A stretch of DNA of 64,000 bases, taken from the NCBI GenBank assembly GCA_963779685.1, contig CAVZZG010000001.1:930001-994000 (forward strand), in the 5' to 3' direction. Under the pieces are notes generated by a model. It was not told the DNA's origin. It saw only the letters and a program-made list of their open reading frames with translations, and did no database searches. The DNA is from CAVZZG01 sp963779685. GTDB taxonomy: Bacteria; Actinomycetota; Thermoleophilia; Gaiellales; F1-60-MAGs149. This document shows positions 7,882 to 16,282 of the stretch, piece after piece (within the stretch, counting starts at the first letter, position 1; every line of letters starts with the position of its first letter). The translations under genes and the position numbers were made by a program.

Positions 7882-9014
7882 GCGCCGGCTCCGAGCAATG
7901 CGCGGAGGATCGGCTCGGCAACCGGCGAGGCGGTCGCGGGGTCGGCGACGCGGTAGTGATAGAGCAGGCCGGGCGTGCCGTTGACCTCGATGACGCCGCC
8001 CCCGGTCTCGGCCAGCGGCCGGCCGGCGTCCGAGGTGATGACGTCCACGCCGGCGAGGCGGAGGCCGAGCGCGGCGGCGCTCCCGCGAGCGGCGGCGCTC
8101 ACCGACGGGTGGAGATCGGCCGGCGCCAGCGCGATCGTCTCGCGGGCGGCGCCCTGGCTGGCGACCCGCTTGACGACGACGACCTCGCCCGCGGCCGGCA
8201 CGGCCCGCAGCGTGCGCCCGGATGCCTCGAGCGTGAAGACGCAGTCGAGGTCGACGCGTAGCAGCGACGCTCCCGGCCGGTCGGTCTCCGCTCCGCTGAG
8301 GCGGTTCTGGGCGGCGATGAGGTCGGCGATGGACGACGTGCCGTCGCCGGTGACGCTCGGCGGCAGGCGGTGGGAGGCGCCGATCACCGCGCCGTCGAGC
8401 ACGAGCAGGCGGTGGACGTCGCCTCCCAGCTGACGCTCCAGCAGGAGGCGCGACTGCAGGCGCGCCGCGCGCAGCGTGGCGCGCGCCAGCTGTCCGCGCG
8501 TGCGGACGCCGCTCGTCACGCCGGAGCCGGCGTCGGTGCCTGCGGCGGGCTTGACGACGCACGGTCCGCCCACCAGCTCGAGGAAGGCCCGAGCTGCGTC
8601 GACCTCGGTCACGGCGTACTCGACGGCGTCCGGCACCGGGACGCCTGCAGCCGCGAGCAGGCCGCGGGTCACCGACTTATCGAGCGCCCTCGCGAGCGCG
8701 CCCGGGTCGTCGAGCGCCACATCGCGGCCGCGGACCGTCGTGTGCCTTCCCCCGAGTTCCACCTCCACCGCTCCGTCCGGCAGCACGCGCGCCATCGCGC
8801 CGATCGCCCGGGCGGCGTCGAGCCAGAGCGCCTGGTAGGGATCGCTCCCCGGCGACCGGCCGGGGGCCCGCGCCCGCTGCTCCTCCCGTCGGCGCACGAG
8901 CGCGCCGCGCAGGCCGGTCGAGCGGGCGAGGTCGAGGCGTACGCCGACCTCACTCGCGGAGCCGCCAGCCCGGGCCGCGGCCAGGACCAGGGGCTCCAGA
9001 AGGTCACGCGCCAT
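7878..9014 (-). CDS. Cyanophycin-synthetase-like ATP-grasp ligase
   Basis: 378 aa. ATP-grasp core resembling the central domain of cyanophycin synthetase and RimK-type ligases: ALDKSVTRGLLAAAGVPVP, CVVKPAAGTDAGSGVT (ATP-binding loop), LLLERQLGGDVHRLLV, then the AGVDVIT and VIEVNGTPGL metal-binding segments. No Mur-ligase domain follows, so it is not a complete cyanophycin synthetase. Overlaps the RraA gene by 11 nt and the second ATP-grasp gene by 4 nt. Two ligases of different subfamilies in one operon suggest stepwise amide-bond formation on a small acid. Confidence 0.82.
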   Translation of the reverse strand: MARDLLEPLVLAAARAGGSASEVGVRLDLARSTGLRGALVRRREEQRARAPGRSPGSDPYQALWLDAARAIGAMARVLPDGAVEVELGGRHTTVRGRDVALDDPGALARALDKSVTRGLLAAAGVPVPDAVEYAVTEVDAARAFLELVGGPCVVKPAAGTDAGSGVTSGVRTRGQLARATLRAARLQSRLLLERQLGGDVHRLLVLDGAVIGASHRLPPSVTGDGTSSIADLIAAQNRLSGAETDRPGASLLRVDLDCVFTLEASGRTLRAVPAAGEVVVVKRVASQGAARETIALAPADLHPSVSAAARGSAAALGLRLAGVDVITSDAGRPLAETGGGVIEVNGTPGLLYHYRVADPATASPVAEPILRALLGAGA

Positions 9015-9756
9015 CGGCGAGCACCGGCACTCCCTCGTCGATCGGGCAGCCGAAGTTCGCGAGCGCGTCGTCCACCCAGGCGTTGGAGAACGTGCCGCGC
9101 TGCACGGCCGCGAGGTACTCCGCGCTGCGCTCGCGGCCGGCCTCGAGGCGTACGAGCAGGTCGCGTGCGACCTCGCGAGGAATCGTCACGATGCCCGAAA
9201 GGTCGGCGACGATGAGGTCGCCCGCCTCGATCACCGTACCGCCGCAGGCGATCGGGTAGTTGATCTCGCCCGGGCCGCGGTGCAGCGGCCCGACCGCGGT
9301 CGTGCCGCGGGCGAAGACGGGGAAGTCGAGTTCCATGATGCCGGGCAGATCGCGGATGAGGCCGTCGACGATGAACGCCGCGATGCCCCGATGCACCGCC
9401 TTCGTCGAGATCAGGTCGCCGAGCGCCGCGTTGGGACTCGCGCTGACCGACCCGTGGGCGTTGATCACGACCACGTCGCCCGGCCGCGCGACATCGAGCA
9501 CCTTGTGCACCATCAGGTTGTCGCCCGGGAAGACGTGGACCGTGCACGCCACGCCGGAGACGCGGTGCGCGGGGTTGGTGAGCAGGCGGATCTGCGAGTC
9601 GACGGCGTAGAGCCGGTTGAGCGCATCCGAGATCGTCGGCACCTCGAAGCGCAGGAACTCGGGGGCGAGGTCGGCCAGATCTCGCGGATACCGGGTGCGG
9701 ATCCGGAATCCGGGTCCGGGGTTCAGCTCGGCGGACTGGGGGCGGGCGGCGGTCAT
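9004..9756 (-). CDS. RraA-family protein (4-hydroxy-4-methyl-2-oxoglutarate aldolase-like)
   Basis: 250 aa. Diagnostic RraA/HMG-aldolase segments are present: VPTISDAL near the N-terminus, GDVVVINAHG, GDLISTKAVHRGIAAFIVDGLIRD containing the RD pair that binds metal and substrate in the aldolases, and a GDLIVADLSGIV turn. Family members cleave 4-hydroxy-2-oxo acids or decarboxylate oxaloacetate; others only regulate RNase E. Fusion to metabolic neighbours favours the enzyme role. Overlaps the upstream dehydrogenase gene by 4 nt (ATGA) and the next gene by 11 nt. Confidence 0.85.
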   Translation of the reverse strand: MTAARPQSAELNPGPGFRIRTRYPRDLADLAPEFLRFEVPTISDALNRLYAVDSQIRLLTNPAHRVSGVACTVHVFPGDNLMVHKVLDVARPGDVVVINAHGSVSASPNAALGDLISTKAVHRGIAAFIVDGLIRDLPGIMELDFPVFARGTTAVGPLHRGPGEINYPIACGGTVIEAGDLIVADLSGIVTIPREVARDLLVRLEAGRERSAEYLAAVQRGTFSNAWVDDALANFGCPIDEGVPVLADGA

Positions 9757-10700
9757 GACGATCTCCCTTCGGCAGCGGCGGTCACGAGAAGGCCCTCGCC
9801 GAGACCCGAGAACGCCAGGATCAGCTCGCGTGCGTCAGCGGGGCCGGGAAGCGCCGCCGTCCCCACTCGTTCGAGGTGCGCCGCGACGGCCCGGGCGATG
9901 GTGGCGTCGGCGCCGAGCCAATCCGCATGGGCGACGGCCTCCCGGAGCTCGACCGAGCGCCGGGCTGCAGCATCAGGATACCCGGGCGCAACGCGCTCGA
10001 GGGCAGCGAGCGCCCCGGGGTAGAAGCGTTCGGCGTCTGCGAGGAACGGGTCGAGCAGCCCGTCCCGGTTCGCGACCGCCGCCGACTCGAGGACGAGTGC
10101 GGCGATGCCCTTCGCCAGTCCGGCTAGCGCCATCTTCAACGCCGAGGCCCGCCCGGCCTCGGCGCCGAGTTGCTCCACCGGGAGGACGAGGCCGAGCACC
10201 GCGGCGGCCACGCCGGCGGCCGGGCCGGACGCGTAGGCCCGTGCGAGTGTCTCGAGCCGGTCGGCGCCGCCGCGGATGGCGACGTCCGCGAACGGCAGGC
10301 CCGCGTCGGCCATCGTCGCCACGATCGCAGCGATGGTCACCGGCGCCACCGAGTTGCAGTCGACCACCACCGGACGGGTTCCGGCCGACCCGGCGGCGGC
10401 GGCGATGGCCGCCGCGACCGTCCGGGCCTCATCCGGCGGCACCACCGACAGCACGACGTCGGCCCGGGCCATCACCTCCTCGAGGCTCGCGAGCGCCTCG
10501 ACGCCGGCCGCCGCTGCGGCGGCGGCCGTACGCTGGCTGCGGCCGGCAAGACAGGTCACCACCGGCACGCCGCGATGTCGCAGCCCGCCGGCGAGCGCGG
10601 CGCCCATGGCGCCCGTCGATACGACGGCGATGGTCTGGCGAGAGGCTGGCACGACGTCTGGGTGACCACCCGCGCGACGGGAGGTGAGCGTAAGTTCCAC
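9753..10700 (-). CDS. NAD(P)-dependent 6-phosphogluconate/3-hydroxyisobutyrate-dehydrogenase-like protein (DUF1932)
   Basis: 315 aa. N-terminal Rossmann fold IAVVSTGAMGAALAGGL, a VVLSVVPPDEA stretch, and an all-alpha C-terminal half with ALKMALAGLAKG, which matches the position of the catalytic Lys in this superfamily (AxKxxxN-like region, here without the Asn). Likely interconverts a hydroxy- or oxo-acid. First gene of the operon running to 6730. The start is a GTG at 10700 preceded by a G-run 5 nt upstream; a second in-frame GTG at 10652 would begin closer to the Rossmann motif and is equally plausible. Confidence 0.75.
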   Translation of the reverse strand: MELTLTSRRAGGHPDVVPASRQTIAVVSTGAMGAALAGGLRHRGVPVVTCLAGRSQRTAAAAAAAGVEALASLEEVMARADVVLSVVPPDEARTVAAAIAAAAGSAGTRPVVVDCNSVAPVTIAAIVATMADAGLPFADVAIRGGADRLETLARAYASGPAAGVAAAVLGLVLPVEQLGAEAGRASALKMALAGLAKGIAALVLESAAVANRDGLLDPFLADAERFYPGALAALERVAPGYPDAAARRSVELREAVAHADWLGADATIARAVAAHLERVGTAALPGPADARELILAFSGLGEGLLVTAAAEGRSS

Positions 10701-10831
10701 TCTCGCCCCCCGGGTGACGGGGTGTCAAGGAGAGACCTGCACTCTACGGGAATCTCGATGAGATTCTGCGGGGCACCCGTAGCCCGCTGCCTTCGCGGTC
10801 GATGCAGCGGTGCGGGGCGGCGGTCGACGCC

Positions 10832-10837
10832 TATCCT
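10832..10837 (+). promoter_or_regulatory. Leaderless -10 element TATCCT for the SulP gene
   Basis: TATCCT followed by 6 nt (TCACCG) and ATG at 10844, supporting that start over the ATG at 10802. Confidence 0.55.
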
Positions 10838-10843
10838 TCACCG

Positions 10844-12574
10844 ATGCCAGCCGGCTCCGGATCGGCACTCCAGGCGGTGATGCCCGGCCTCCGGGTGATC
10901 GCGACCTACCGGCGCTCGTGGTTCAGGTCGGATGTGATCGCCGGAGCCGTCCTGACGACGCTGCTGATCCCCCAGGGCATGGCCTACGCGAGCCTCGCCG
11001 GTCTCCCGCCGATCACCGGGCTCTACACCTCGATCCTCTGCCTCGTCGCGTACGCCGTGTTCGGGCCTTCGAGGATCCTCGTACTCGGCCCCGACTCGTC
11101 GCTCGGGCCCATGATCGCGGCGACGCTCCTCCCGCTGCTCGCGGCCGGCGGCGACCCCGAGCGCGCCGTCGCGCTGGCCTCGATGCTCGCGTTGCTGGTC
11201 GGAGCGATCATGGTGCTGGCGGCCGTCGTGCGGCTCGGGTTCGTCGCCGATCTGCTCTCGAGGCCGACGCAGATCGGCTACATGAACGGCCTGGCCCTGA
11301 CGATCCTCGTCAGCCAGTTGCCGAAGCTGTTCGGGTTCTCGGCCGACGGCAACGGCTTCCTCGAGGACGTGCGCCTGTTCGTGGAGGGGGTCGCGAACGG
11401 CGACACGGTCGGAGCGGCGCTGGCGGTGGGCGTGTGCTCGCTCGCAGTGATCACCCTGCTGCGCTTTGTGAGCCCGAAGGTGCCGGGCGTCCTGGTGGCG
11501 GTGGTGCTCTCGATCGTGGCCGCCAGCGTGTTCTCGCTCGCCGACCACGGCGTCGCCTTGGTCGGCGGGCTGCCGGCGGGCTTCCCGCCGCTCACGCTCC
11601 CCGACATCCAGCTGGGCGACCTGCGGCTGCTGTTCGCGGGCGCGCTGGGGATCGCCATCGTCTCGCTGACGGACACCATCTCGACGGCATCCTCCTTCGC
11701 GGCCCGCGCCGGCGATGAGGTGGACGGCAATCGCGAGATGATCGGGATCGGCACCGCGAACCTCGCGGCCGGCCTCTTCCAGGGCTTCCCGGTCTCGACG
11801 AGCGGGTCGCGGACGGCGGTGGCCGAACAGGCCGGGGCGAAGTCCCAGGTGACGGGTCTGGTCGGCGCCGCCGCCATCGTGTTGATGCTGGTGTTCTTCC
11901 CGTCGCTGCTCCAGAACCTGCCGCAGCCGACCCTCGCCGCCGTGGTGATCGTCGCATCGCTCTCGCTTGCCGACGTTCCGGCGGTCGTCCGGCTGTACCG
12001 CCAGCGCCCCGGCGAGTGCCTGCTCTCGCTGGTGGCCTTCCTCGGCGTCACCTTGCTCGGGGTCCTGCCCGGAATCGGCGTGGCCGTGGTGCTCTCGATC
12101 GGCAACGTCTTCCGGCGGGCCTGGTGGCCCTACCGCGCGGTGCTCGGACATGTGCCCGACCTTCCCGGCTTCCACGACCTCCGCGAGCATCCCCATGCCG
12201 AGCAGCTCGAGGGATGCGTCCTGTTCCGGTTCGACGCTCCGATCTTCTTCGCCAACACGCGCACCTTCCGCGAGGAGATCCGGCACCTGGCCGCGGCCGA
12301 CCCGCCGCCGCGCTGGATCATCGTCGCGGCGGAGCCGATCACGGACATCGACACGACTGCCGCAGACATGCTCGAGGATCTCGACGAGGCGCTGAACGCC
12401 CGCGGCATCAGCCTGGTGTTCGCCGAGATGAAGCTGCCGGTGCGCGAGAAGATCCGGCGCTACGGACTCGATCGCACGATCGAGCCGGCCCACTTCTTCC
12501 CGACGGTACGGGCGGCGGTGAACGCGTTCCGGAAGGAGACCGGCCGCGAGTGGCACGGGCCGGACATACCATGA
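10844..12574 (+). CDS. SulP-family anion (sulfate/bicarbonate-type) transporter with STAS domain
   Basis: 576 aa. N-terminal membrane domain with the SulP signature IPQGMAYASLAGLPP followed by ITGLYTSI, about 12-14 helices, and a conserved GFPVSTSGSRTAV region where SulP proteins carry the anion site. The C-terminal cytoplasmic STAS domain begins around residue 440 (LEGCVLFRFDAPIFFANTRTF, then DIDTTAADML). Imports sulfate or another oxyanion; the specific anion is not decidable. Ends in an ATGA overlap with the PAP2 gene. Confidence 0.92.
   Translation: MPAGSGSALQAVMPGLRVIATYRRSWFRSDVIAGAVLTTLLIPQGMAYASLAGLPPITGLYTSILCLVAYAVFGPSRILVLGPDSSLGPMIAATLLPLLAAGGDPERAVALASMLALLVGAIMVLAAVVRLGFVADLLSRPTQIGYMNGLALTILVSQLPKLFGFSADGNGFLEDVRLFVEGVANGDTVGAALAVGVCSLAVITLLRFVSPKVPGVLVAVVLSIVAASVFSLADHGVALVGGLPAGFPPLTLPDIQLGDLRLLFAGALGIAIVSLTDTISTASSFAARAGDEVDGNREMIGIGTANLAAGLFQGFPVSTSGSRTAVAEQAGAKSQVTGLVGAAAIVLMLVFFPSLLQNLPQPTLAAVVIVASLSLADVPAVVRLYRQRPGECLLSLVAFLGVTLLGVLPGIGVAVVLSIGNVFRRAWWPYRAVLGHVPDLPGFHDLREHPHAEQLEGCVLFRFDAPIFFANTRTFREEIRHLAAADPPPRWIIVAAEPITDIDTTAADMLEDLDEALNARGISLVFAEMKLPVREKIRRYGLDRTIEPAHFFPTVRAAVNAFRKETGREWHGPDIP
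12567..12572 (+). promoter_or_regulatory. Possible internal -10 element TACCAT before the first PAP2 gene
   Basis: TACCAT followed by 7 nt and an in-frame GTG at 12580. It could give a leaderless transcript for the PAP2 gene independent of SulP read-through; the ATG at 12571 that overlaps the SulP stop would serve coupled translation. Confidence 0.35.
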
Positions 12575-13209
12575 CGCCGGTGGACGACACCACGCGTAGA
12601 CGGAGCGCCGCCGACCGGCTCGCCGACCGGCTCGAGGCCGCCACCCGGCCGGGGTTGCGCCGCGCGGCGCGCCAGCTGCACGATCTCGGCGCGCTGGATG
12701 AGGCCGTCTACCGGGCGGTTGCCCAGACGGCCGCGCCGACGCTCGACCCGTCGCTGCGGCGCCTGTCCCGCGCGGCCGACAAGTCCGTGATCTGGATCGG
12801 CATCGCGGGTGGCATCGCGCTGGTCGGCGGTGATCGCGGCCGCAGGGCGGCTCGCGGCGGCCTGGTCTCGATCGCCGTGACGTCGGCGGTCGTCAACCTC
12901 GGCATCAAGGCCGCATCCGGGCGTCAGCGGCCCGATCGGTCGGGGGCCGGCGTTCCGGACCAGCGGCACGTGAGGATGCCGACGACGACGTCCTTCCCTT
13001 CGGGTCACTCCGCGGCCGCCTTCGCGTTCGCCACGGCCGTCGGCAGTGAGGTGCCGGCGCTGGCGCTGCCACTCCGGCTCCTGGCCACCGCCGTGGCCTA
13101 CTCGCGCGTCCACACCGGCGTCCACTACCCGGGCGACGCGATCGCCGGGTCGGCGGTCGGCGCCACGGCCGCGCTGGTCGTCACCCGGGCGCTCCGGCGG
13201 CGCGGGTAA
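12571..13209 (+). CDS. PAP2-family membrane phosphatase
   Basis: 212 aa. Carries the three-part phosphatidic-acid-phosphatase signature: KAASGRQRP (KxxxxxxRP), SFPSGHSAAA (PSGH) and SRVHTGVHYPGD (SRxxxxxHxxxD). Likely dephosphorylates a lipid phosphate or prenyl pyrophosphate at the membrane. The start is either the ATG at 12571 (ATGA overlap with SulP) or the GTG at 12580. Its last 29 bp overlap, tail to tail, the end of a second PAP2 gene on the other strand. Confidence 0.88.
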   Translation: MTPVDDTTRRRSAADRLADRLEAATRPGLRRAARQLHDLGALDEAVYRAVAQTAAPTLDPSLRRLSRAADKSVIWIGIAGGIALVGGDRGRRAARGGLVSIAVTSAVVNLGIKAASGRQRPDRSGAGVPDQRHVRMPTTTSFPSGHSAAAFAFATAVGSEVPALALPLRLLATAVAYSRVHTGVHYPGDAIAGSAVGATAALVVTRALRRRG

Positions 13210-13819
13210 GGACGAGCTGCGTCACCGCGAAGACCGCGATCGCCGTGGCCGCACCGAGACACGCGCCCGCGAGGACGTCCGAGAGCCAGTGCACCTGGAG
13301 GTAGGTGCGGCTCCAGGCCATCCCCGCCGCGGCCAGGCAGCCGAGCACGATCCAGAGCCGCCGGTGCCGCCGCGAGCCGTTGTAGAGCAGGATCACGGCG
13401 ACGATCGTGGCGGCTGCGTAGGCGGCATGGCCAGAGGGGAACGACGAGCCGGTGGCCGTGAGGGCCGCATCGGGCGGCCTCGGCCGGTCGACGATCGCCT
13501 TCAGCAGGTTGCCGACGAGCGGCGTGAGAGCCTCGGTGCACGCGAACGCGAGCAGCCCGGCCCATCGCCGCATCGCCACCAGGCCGAGTCCGATGGCGCC
13601 GATCGTCAGCGCGCGCAGTACGCCACGGCCGAGATCGTTGAAGGCCATCGCGAGCCGGTCGAGCCGCGCGCTCTGGCCGTCGGCCACCAGCTCCGACCAC
13701 CACGTGTCGACCGCGAGCGGCCCGGTCGGGATGGCGACTGCGAGCATCGCCACCAGCACGAGCATCGTCCCCGCGATCAGGAGCGCGCGAGCGGGATGCG
13801 CGAAGAACGCCGGGTTCAG
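13181..13819 (-). CDS. Second PAP2-family membrane phosphatase, probable CTG start
   Basis: About 212 aa. Signature KAIVDRPRPPD, SFPSGHAAYA and SRTYLQVHWLSD, with five to six membrane helices. No ATG/GTG/TTG allows a full first helix: the first ATG (13765) would begin inside the segment ALLIAGTMLVLVAMLAVAIP. A CTG at 13819 overlaps the TGA of the diacylglycerol-kinase-like gene (CTGA) and has GGAG 8 nt upstream, so a coupled CTG start is preferred. Probably works with the neighbouring lipid kinase in lipid phosphate turnover. Confidence 0.75.
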   Translation of the reverse strand: MNPAFFAHPARALLIAGTMLVLVAMLAVAIPTGPLAVDTWWSELVADGQSARLDRLAMAFNDLGRGVLRALTIGAIGLGLVAMRRWAGLLAFACTEALTPLVGNLLKAIVDRPRPPDAALTATGSSFPSGHAAYAAATIVAVILLYNGSRRHRRLWIVLGCLAAAGMAWSRTYLQVHWLSDVLAGACLGAATAIAVFAVTQLVLTRAAGAPG

Positions 13820-15117
13820 AGCCGCTGCTCCGCCGCCGCGGCGAGCACCTGATCCGGGTCGCCGCCGGCCGCGATCCGCCACGTGGCCCGCAGGTGGCCG
13901 AGGAAGTCCGGCGGCTGAGCCGCCGAGGGCGACGCGCCGGGATGTTGCGGGGCGAGCCGCACCCGCAACACCCCAGGGTGGGTCGTGAACCGAAGTGGCG
14001 GGTCGAGGAGCAGTGCCTCGCCGTCGACACCGGCCGGCACCGAGCCGGTGGAGTCGACCTGGAACGCCGGCGTCGACCAGGTGCTCCACGCGCTGCGCCG
14101 GCCGCCGCCGCGCTGCGCCCCCATGACGGCGACGCCCAGGATGCCGGCCGACAGCGTGGGGCGGGTTCCCGACCCGACCAGCCGCCCGAGGCGGTAGACG
14201 TTGTTCGAGACCAGGATCACGGCCGCCGAGTCGCGTGCCACGTCGTCGCCGTCGGTGAACCGCAAGCTGCTCGTGGCGCCCGCCCCGACGCCGACGGCAT
14301 CGGGGACGGTATCGAGGATCGTGCGCAGCTTCGCGTCCCGGTAGCCCTTCTGCTGAACGGCCTCCGCGTACAGCCCGAGCGAGACGTTGTTGACGAAGGT
14401 GCGGCCGTTCACCTCCGCCAGGTCGACCCTTACCTCGCCGCCGTTCACGAACGCGTCGAGGGCGCCGACGACGTCGTCCCGGTCGACGCCGAGATCGAGC
14501 GCGAAGTGATTGCGCGTACCGGCCGGAATACACGCGAACGGCAGGTCGTGCTCGGCGGCGAATGACGCGATCAGCGCCTGCGTGCCATCGCCGCCCGCGG
14601 CCGCGAGCCCGTCCGCGCCGGCTGCGATGGCGTCGCGGACGAGCTGGACGAGGTCGTCGCCGGGCTTGAGCTCGATCGGTTCGATCCCGCGCGCCCTCGC
14701 CTCCTCGGCCAGGTTGTTGCTGAGCGCCTTGCCGCCCCCCGAGCGCGGGTTCCAGATCACCACGGCCCGCTGCGGCGGGTCGGCGGGCGCCGGCGCACCG
14801 GCGGCGCGGAAGACGCGCCTTGCCAGGACCGGGATGGCTGCCAGGCAGGCGAGCGCGAGCAGGGTCTCGAGCAGGATGTGGTGGGCCAGCACGATCAGCA
14901 CGGCACCGCCCACCGCCGCTCCGGCCAGCGCGAGGGAAGCGGTCCGCTCGGCGCCGCGACGGACGAGTCCCGCCCATGCGCAGGCGGCTGCGACGATCAC
15001 CAGGCCGCCGGCCACCAGACCCCACGGGAACGCGTCGAGCGACGCGACGAGGAGGAGTAGCGGGATCGCCACGAGCAGGAGGATCTCGCCGATCGCAGCC
15101 AGACGTCTGCTGTCCAT
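13816..15117 (-). CDS. Diacylglycerol-kinase-family lipid kinase with N-terminal membrane segments
   Basis: 433 aa. Three to four N-terminal hydrophobic helices (to about residue 110) precede a DAGK catalytic domain: VVIWNPRSGGGKA, AAGGDGTQALI (GGDGT nucleotide motif) and CIPAGTRNHFALDL (the GT(x)N motif). Phosphorylates diacylglycerol or a sphingoid/prenyl lipid. The ATG at 15117 is chosen because TACGGT ends 8 nt upstream; a longer frame starts at 15177. Overlaps the second PAP2 gene, giving a kinase-phosphatase pair in one operon. Confidence 0.85.
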   Translation of the reverse strand: MDSRRLAAIGEILLLVAIPLLLLVASLDAFPWGLVAGGLVIVAAACAWAGLVRRGAERTASLALAGAAVGGAVLIVLAHHILLETLLALACLAAIPVLARRVFRAAGAPAPADPPQRAVVIWNPRSGGGKALSNNLAEEARARGIEPIELKPGDDLVQLVRDAIAAGADGLAAAGGDGTQALIASFAAEHDLPFACIPAGTRNHFALDLGVDRDDVVGALDAFVNGGEVRVDLAEVNGRTFVNNVSLGLYAEAVQQKGYRDAKLRTILDTVPDAVGVGAGATSSLRFTDGDDVARDSAAVILVSNNVYRLGRLVGSGTRPTLSAGILGVAVMGAQRGGGRRSAWSTWSTPAFQVDSTGSVPAGVDGEALLLDPPLRFTTHPGVLRVRLAPQHPGASPSAAQPPDFLGHLRATWRIAAGGDPDQVLAAAAEQRL

Positions 15118-15125
15118 CGTGTTGA

Positions 15126-15131
15126 ACCGTA
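15126..15131 (-). promoter_or_regulatory. Candidate -10 element TACGGT for the lipid kinase gene
   Basis: TACGGT on the minus strand, 8 nt before the ATG at 15117; one base longer than the usual leaderless spacing in this window. Confidence 0.3.
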
Positions 15132-15202
15132 CTACCACGCTCTCCCGCGCCACGCGGGTACCGCCGTCGATCATCATGATTCGCCGGGGCGCGGCGCCGC
15201 GG

Positions 15203-15208
15203 TAGGAT
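15203..15208 (+). promoter_or_regulatory. Leaderless -10 element TAGGAT for the SigG-type sigma gene
   Basis: TAGGAT followed by 7 nt (GAAGGCC) and GTG at 15216. The ATG at 15207 overlaps this element, so the GTG is the better start. Confidence 0.5.
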
Positions 15209-15215
15209 GAAGGCC

Positions 15216-16208
15216 GTGCCGGAGTCGCCGTCGATCGCGACCGCCAGCCGCGGGCTGGGGGATGACCTCGAACAGCATCGGCGGGAGATGACCGCCTACT
15301 GCTACCGCATGCTCGGGTCGCCGTTCGAGGCCGAGGACGCGGTGCAGGAGACCTTGCTGCGGGCGTGGCGCGGCCAGGGCCGCTTCGAGGGACGTTCGGC
15401 GCTGCGCTCGTGGCTCTACCGGATCGCCACCAACGTCTGCCTCGACATGCTCGACGGTCGCGCGCGCCGGGCCCGCCCGATGGACATGGGCCCCGCGTGC
15501 ACGCCGGATCCCGTCAACCTGCGGGCGCTGCCGGAGGCGACGTGGCTCCAGCCGATCCCCGACAGCGCAGTGGCCGGCGAGCGCGACCCGGCAGACGTGG
15601 CCGTGGCGCGCGAGACCATCCGGCTGGCGTTCGTGGCGGCGCTGCAGCACCTCCCGCCGCGCCAGCGGGCGGCGCTGATCCTCTGCGAGGTGCTGCACTG
15701 GAAGGCGACCGAGGTCGCCGACCTGCTCGCGACCACCGTCCCGTCCGTGAACAGCGCGCTCCAGCGGGCCCGGGCCACGCTCGCCGCCGCGCGGGTGAGC
15801 CCATCAGATGCCGCGCCCGAGCTGCCGACCGCCGATCGCGCGATGCTCGCGGCGTATGTCGAGGCATTCGAGCGCTACGACCTGGATGCGCTCACGGCTC
15901 TGATCCATGCCGACGTGATCCAGTCGATGCCACCCTACGACATGTGGCTGCAGGGTCGCGACGACGTCCTCGCCTGGTGGTTCGGACCGGGCGTGGGGTG
16001 CCGGGGCTCGCGGGTCATCCCCGCACCGTCGGCCAACGGCTTGCCCACCTTCGGCCAGTACAGGGCCAGCGCGGCCGGCGACGGGTTCGAGGCCTGGGCC
16101 CTGCAGGTGCTCGACGTGTCGGCGGGCCGGGTGGGCGAGTTCACCTTCTTCCTCGACACGGGTGCGATCTTCCCGCTCTTCGGCCTCCCGGATCGCCTCT
16201 CGGCCTGA
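15216..16208 (+). CDS. SigG-type ECF RNA polymerase sigma factor with C-terminal SnoaL-like domain
   Basis: 330 aa. Region 2: AYCYRMLGSPFEAEDAVQ followed by ETLLRAWR and RSWLYRIATN. The ATWLQPIPD linker and region 4 (LPPRQRAALILCEVL, then SVNSALQRARA) are those of the long ECF sigma factors of the SigG/TIGR02960 type. An extra C-terminal NTF2/SnoaL-like domain of about 110 aa (AMLAAYVEAFERYDLDALTALI) is typical and replaces a separate anti-sigma factor in controlling activity. No anti-sigma gene is adjacent. The MFS exporter 74 nt downstream is a likely co-transcribed or target gene. Confidence 0.88.
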   Translation: MPESPSIATASRGLGDDLEQHRREMTAYCYRMLGSPFEAEDAVQETLLRAWRGQGRFEGRSALRSWLYRIATNVCLDMLDGRARRARPMDMGPACTPDPVNLRALPEATWLQPIPDSAVAGERDPADVAVARETIRLAFVAALQHLPPRQRAALILCEVLHWKATEVADLLATTVPSVNSALQRARATLAAARVSPSDAAPELPTADRAMLAAYVEAFERYDLDALTALIHADVIQSMPPYDMWLQGRDDVLAWWFGPGVGCRGSRVIPAPSANGLPTFGQYRASAAGDGFEAWALQVLDVSAGRVGEFTFFLDTGAIFPLFGLPDRLSA

Positions 16209-16282
16209 CCACCGATGAGTTCGACGGCCCAGGTCGGTCCAACCTCTCGAACCGCTGCCTGCGCGTCGAGAGGAGCCGCCCG

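Noticed and set aside
10718..10728. TTGACA on the minus strand upstream of the dehydrogenase-like gene as a -35 box
   Set aside because: No TANNNT occurs 16-19 bp downstream; the nearest (TACGCT) is 30 bp away, inside the predicted coding region.
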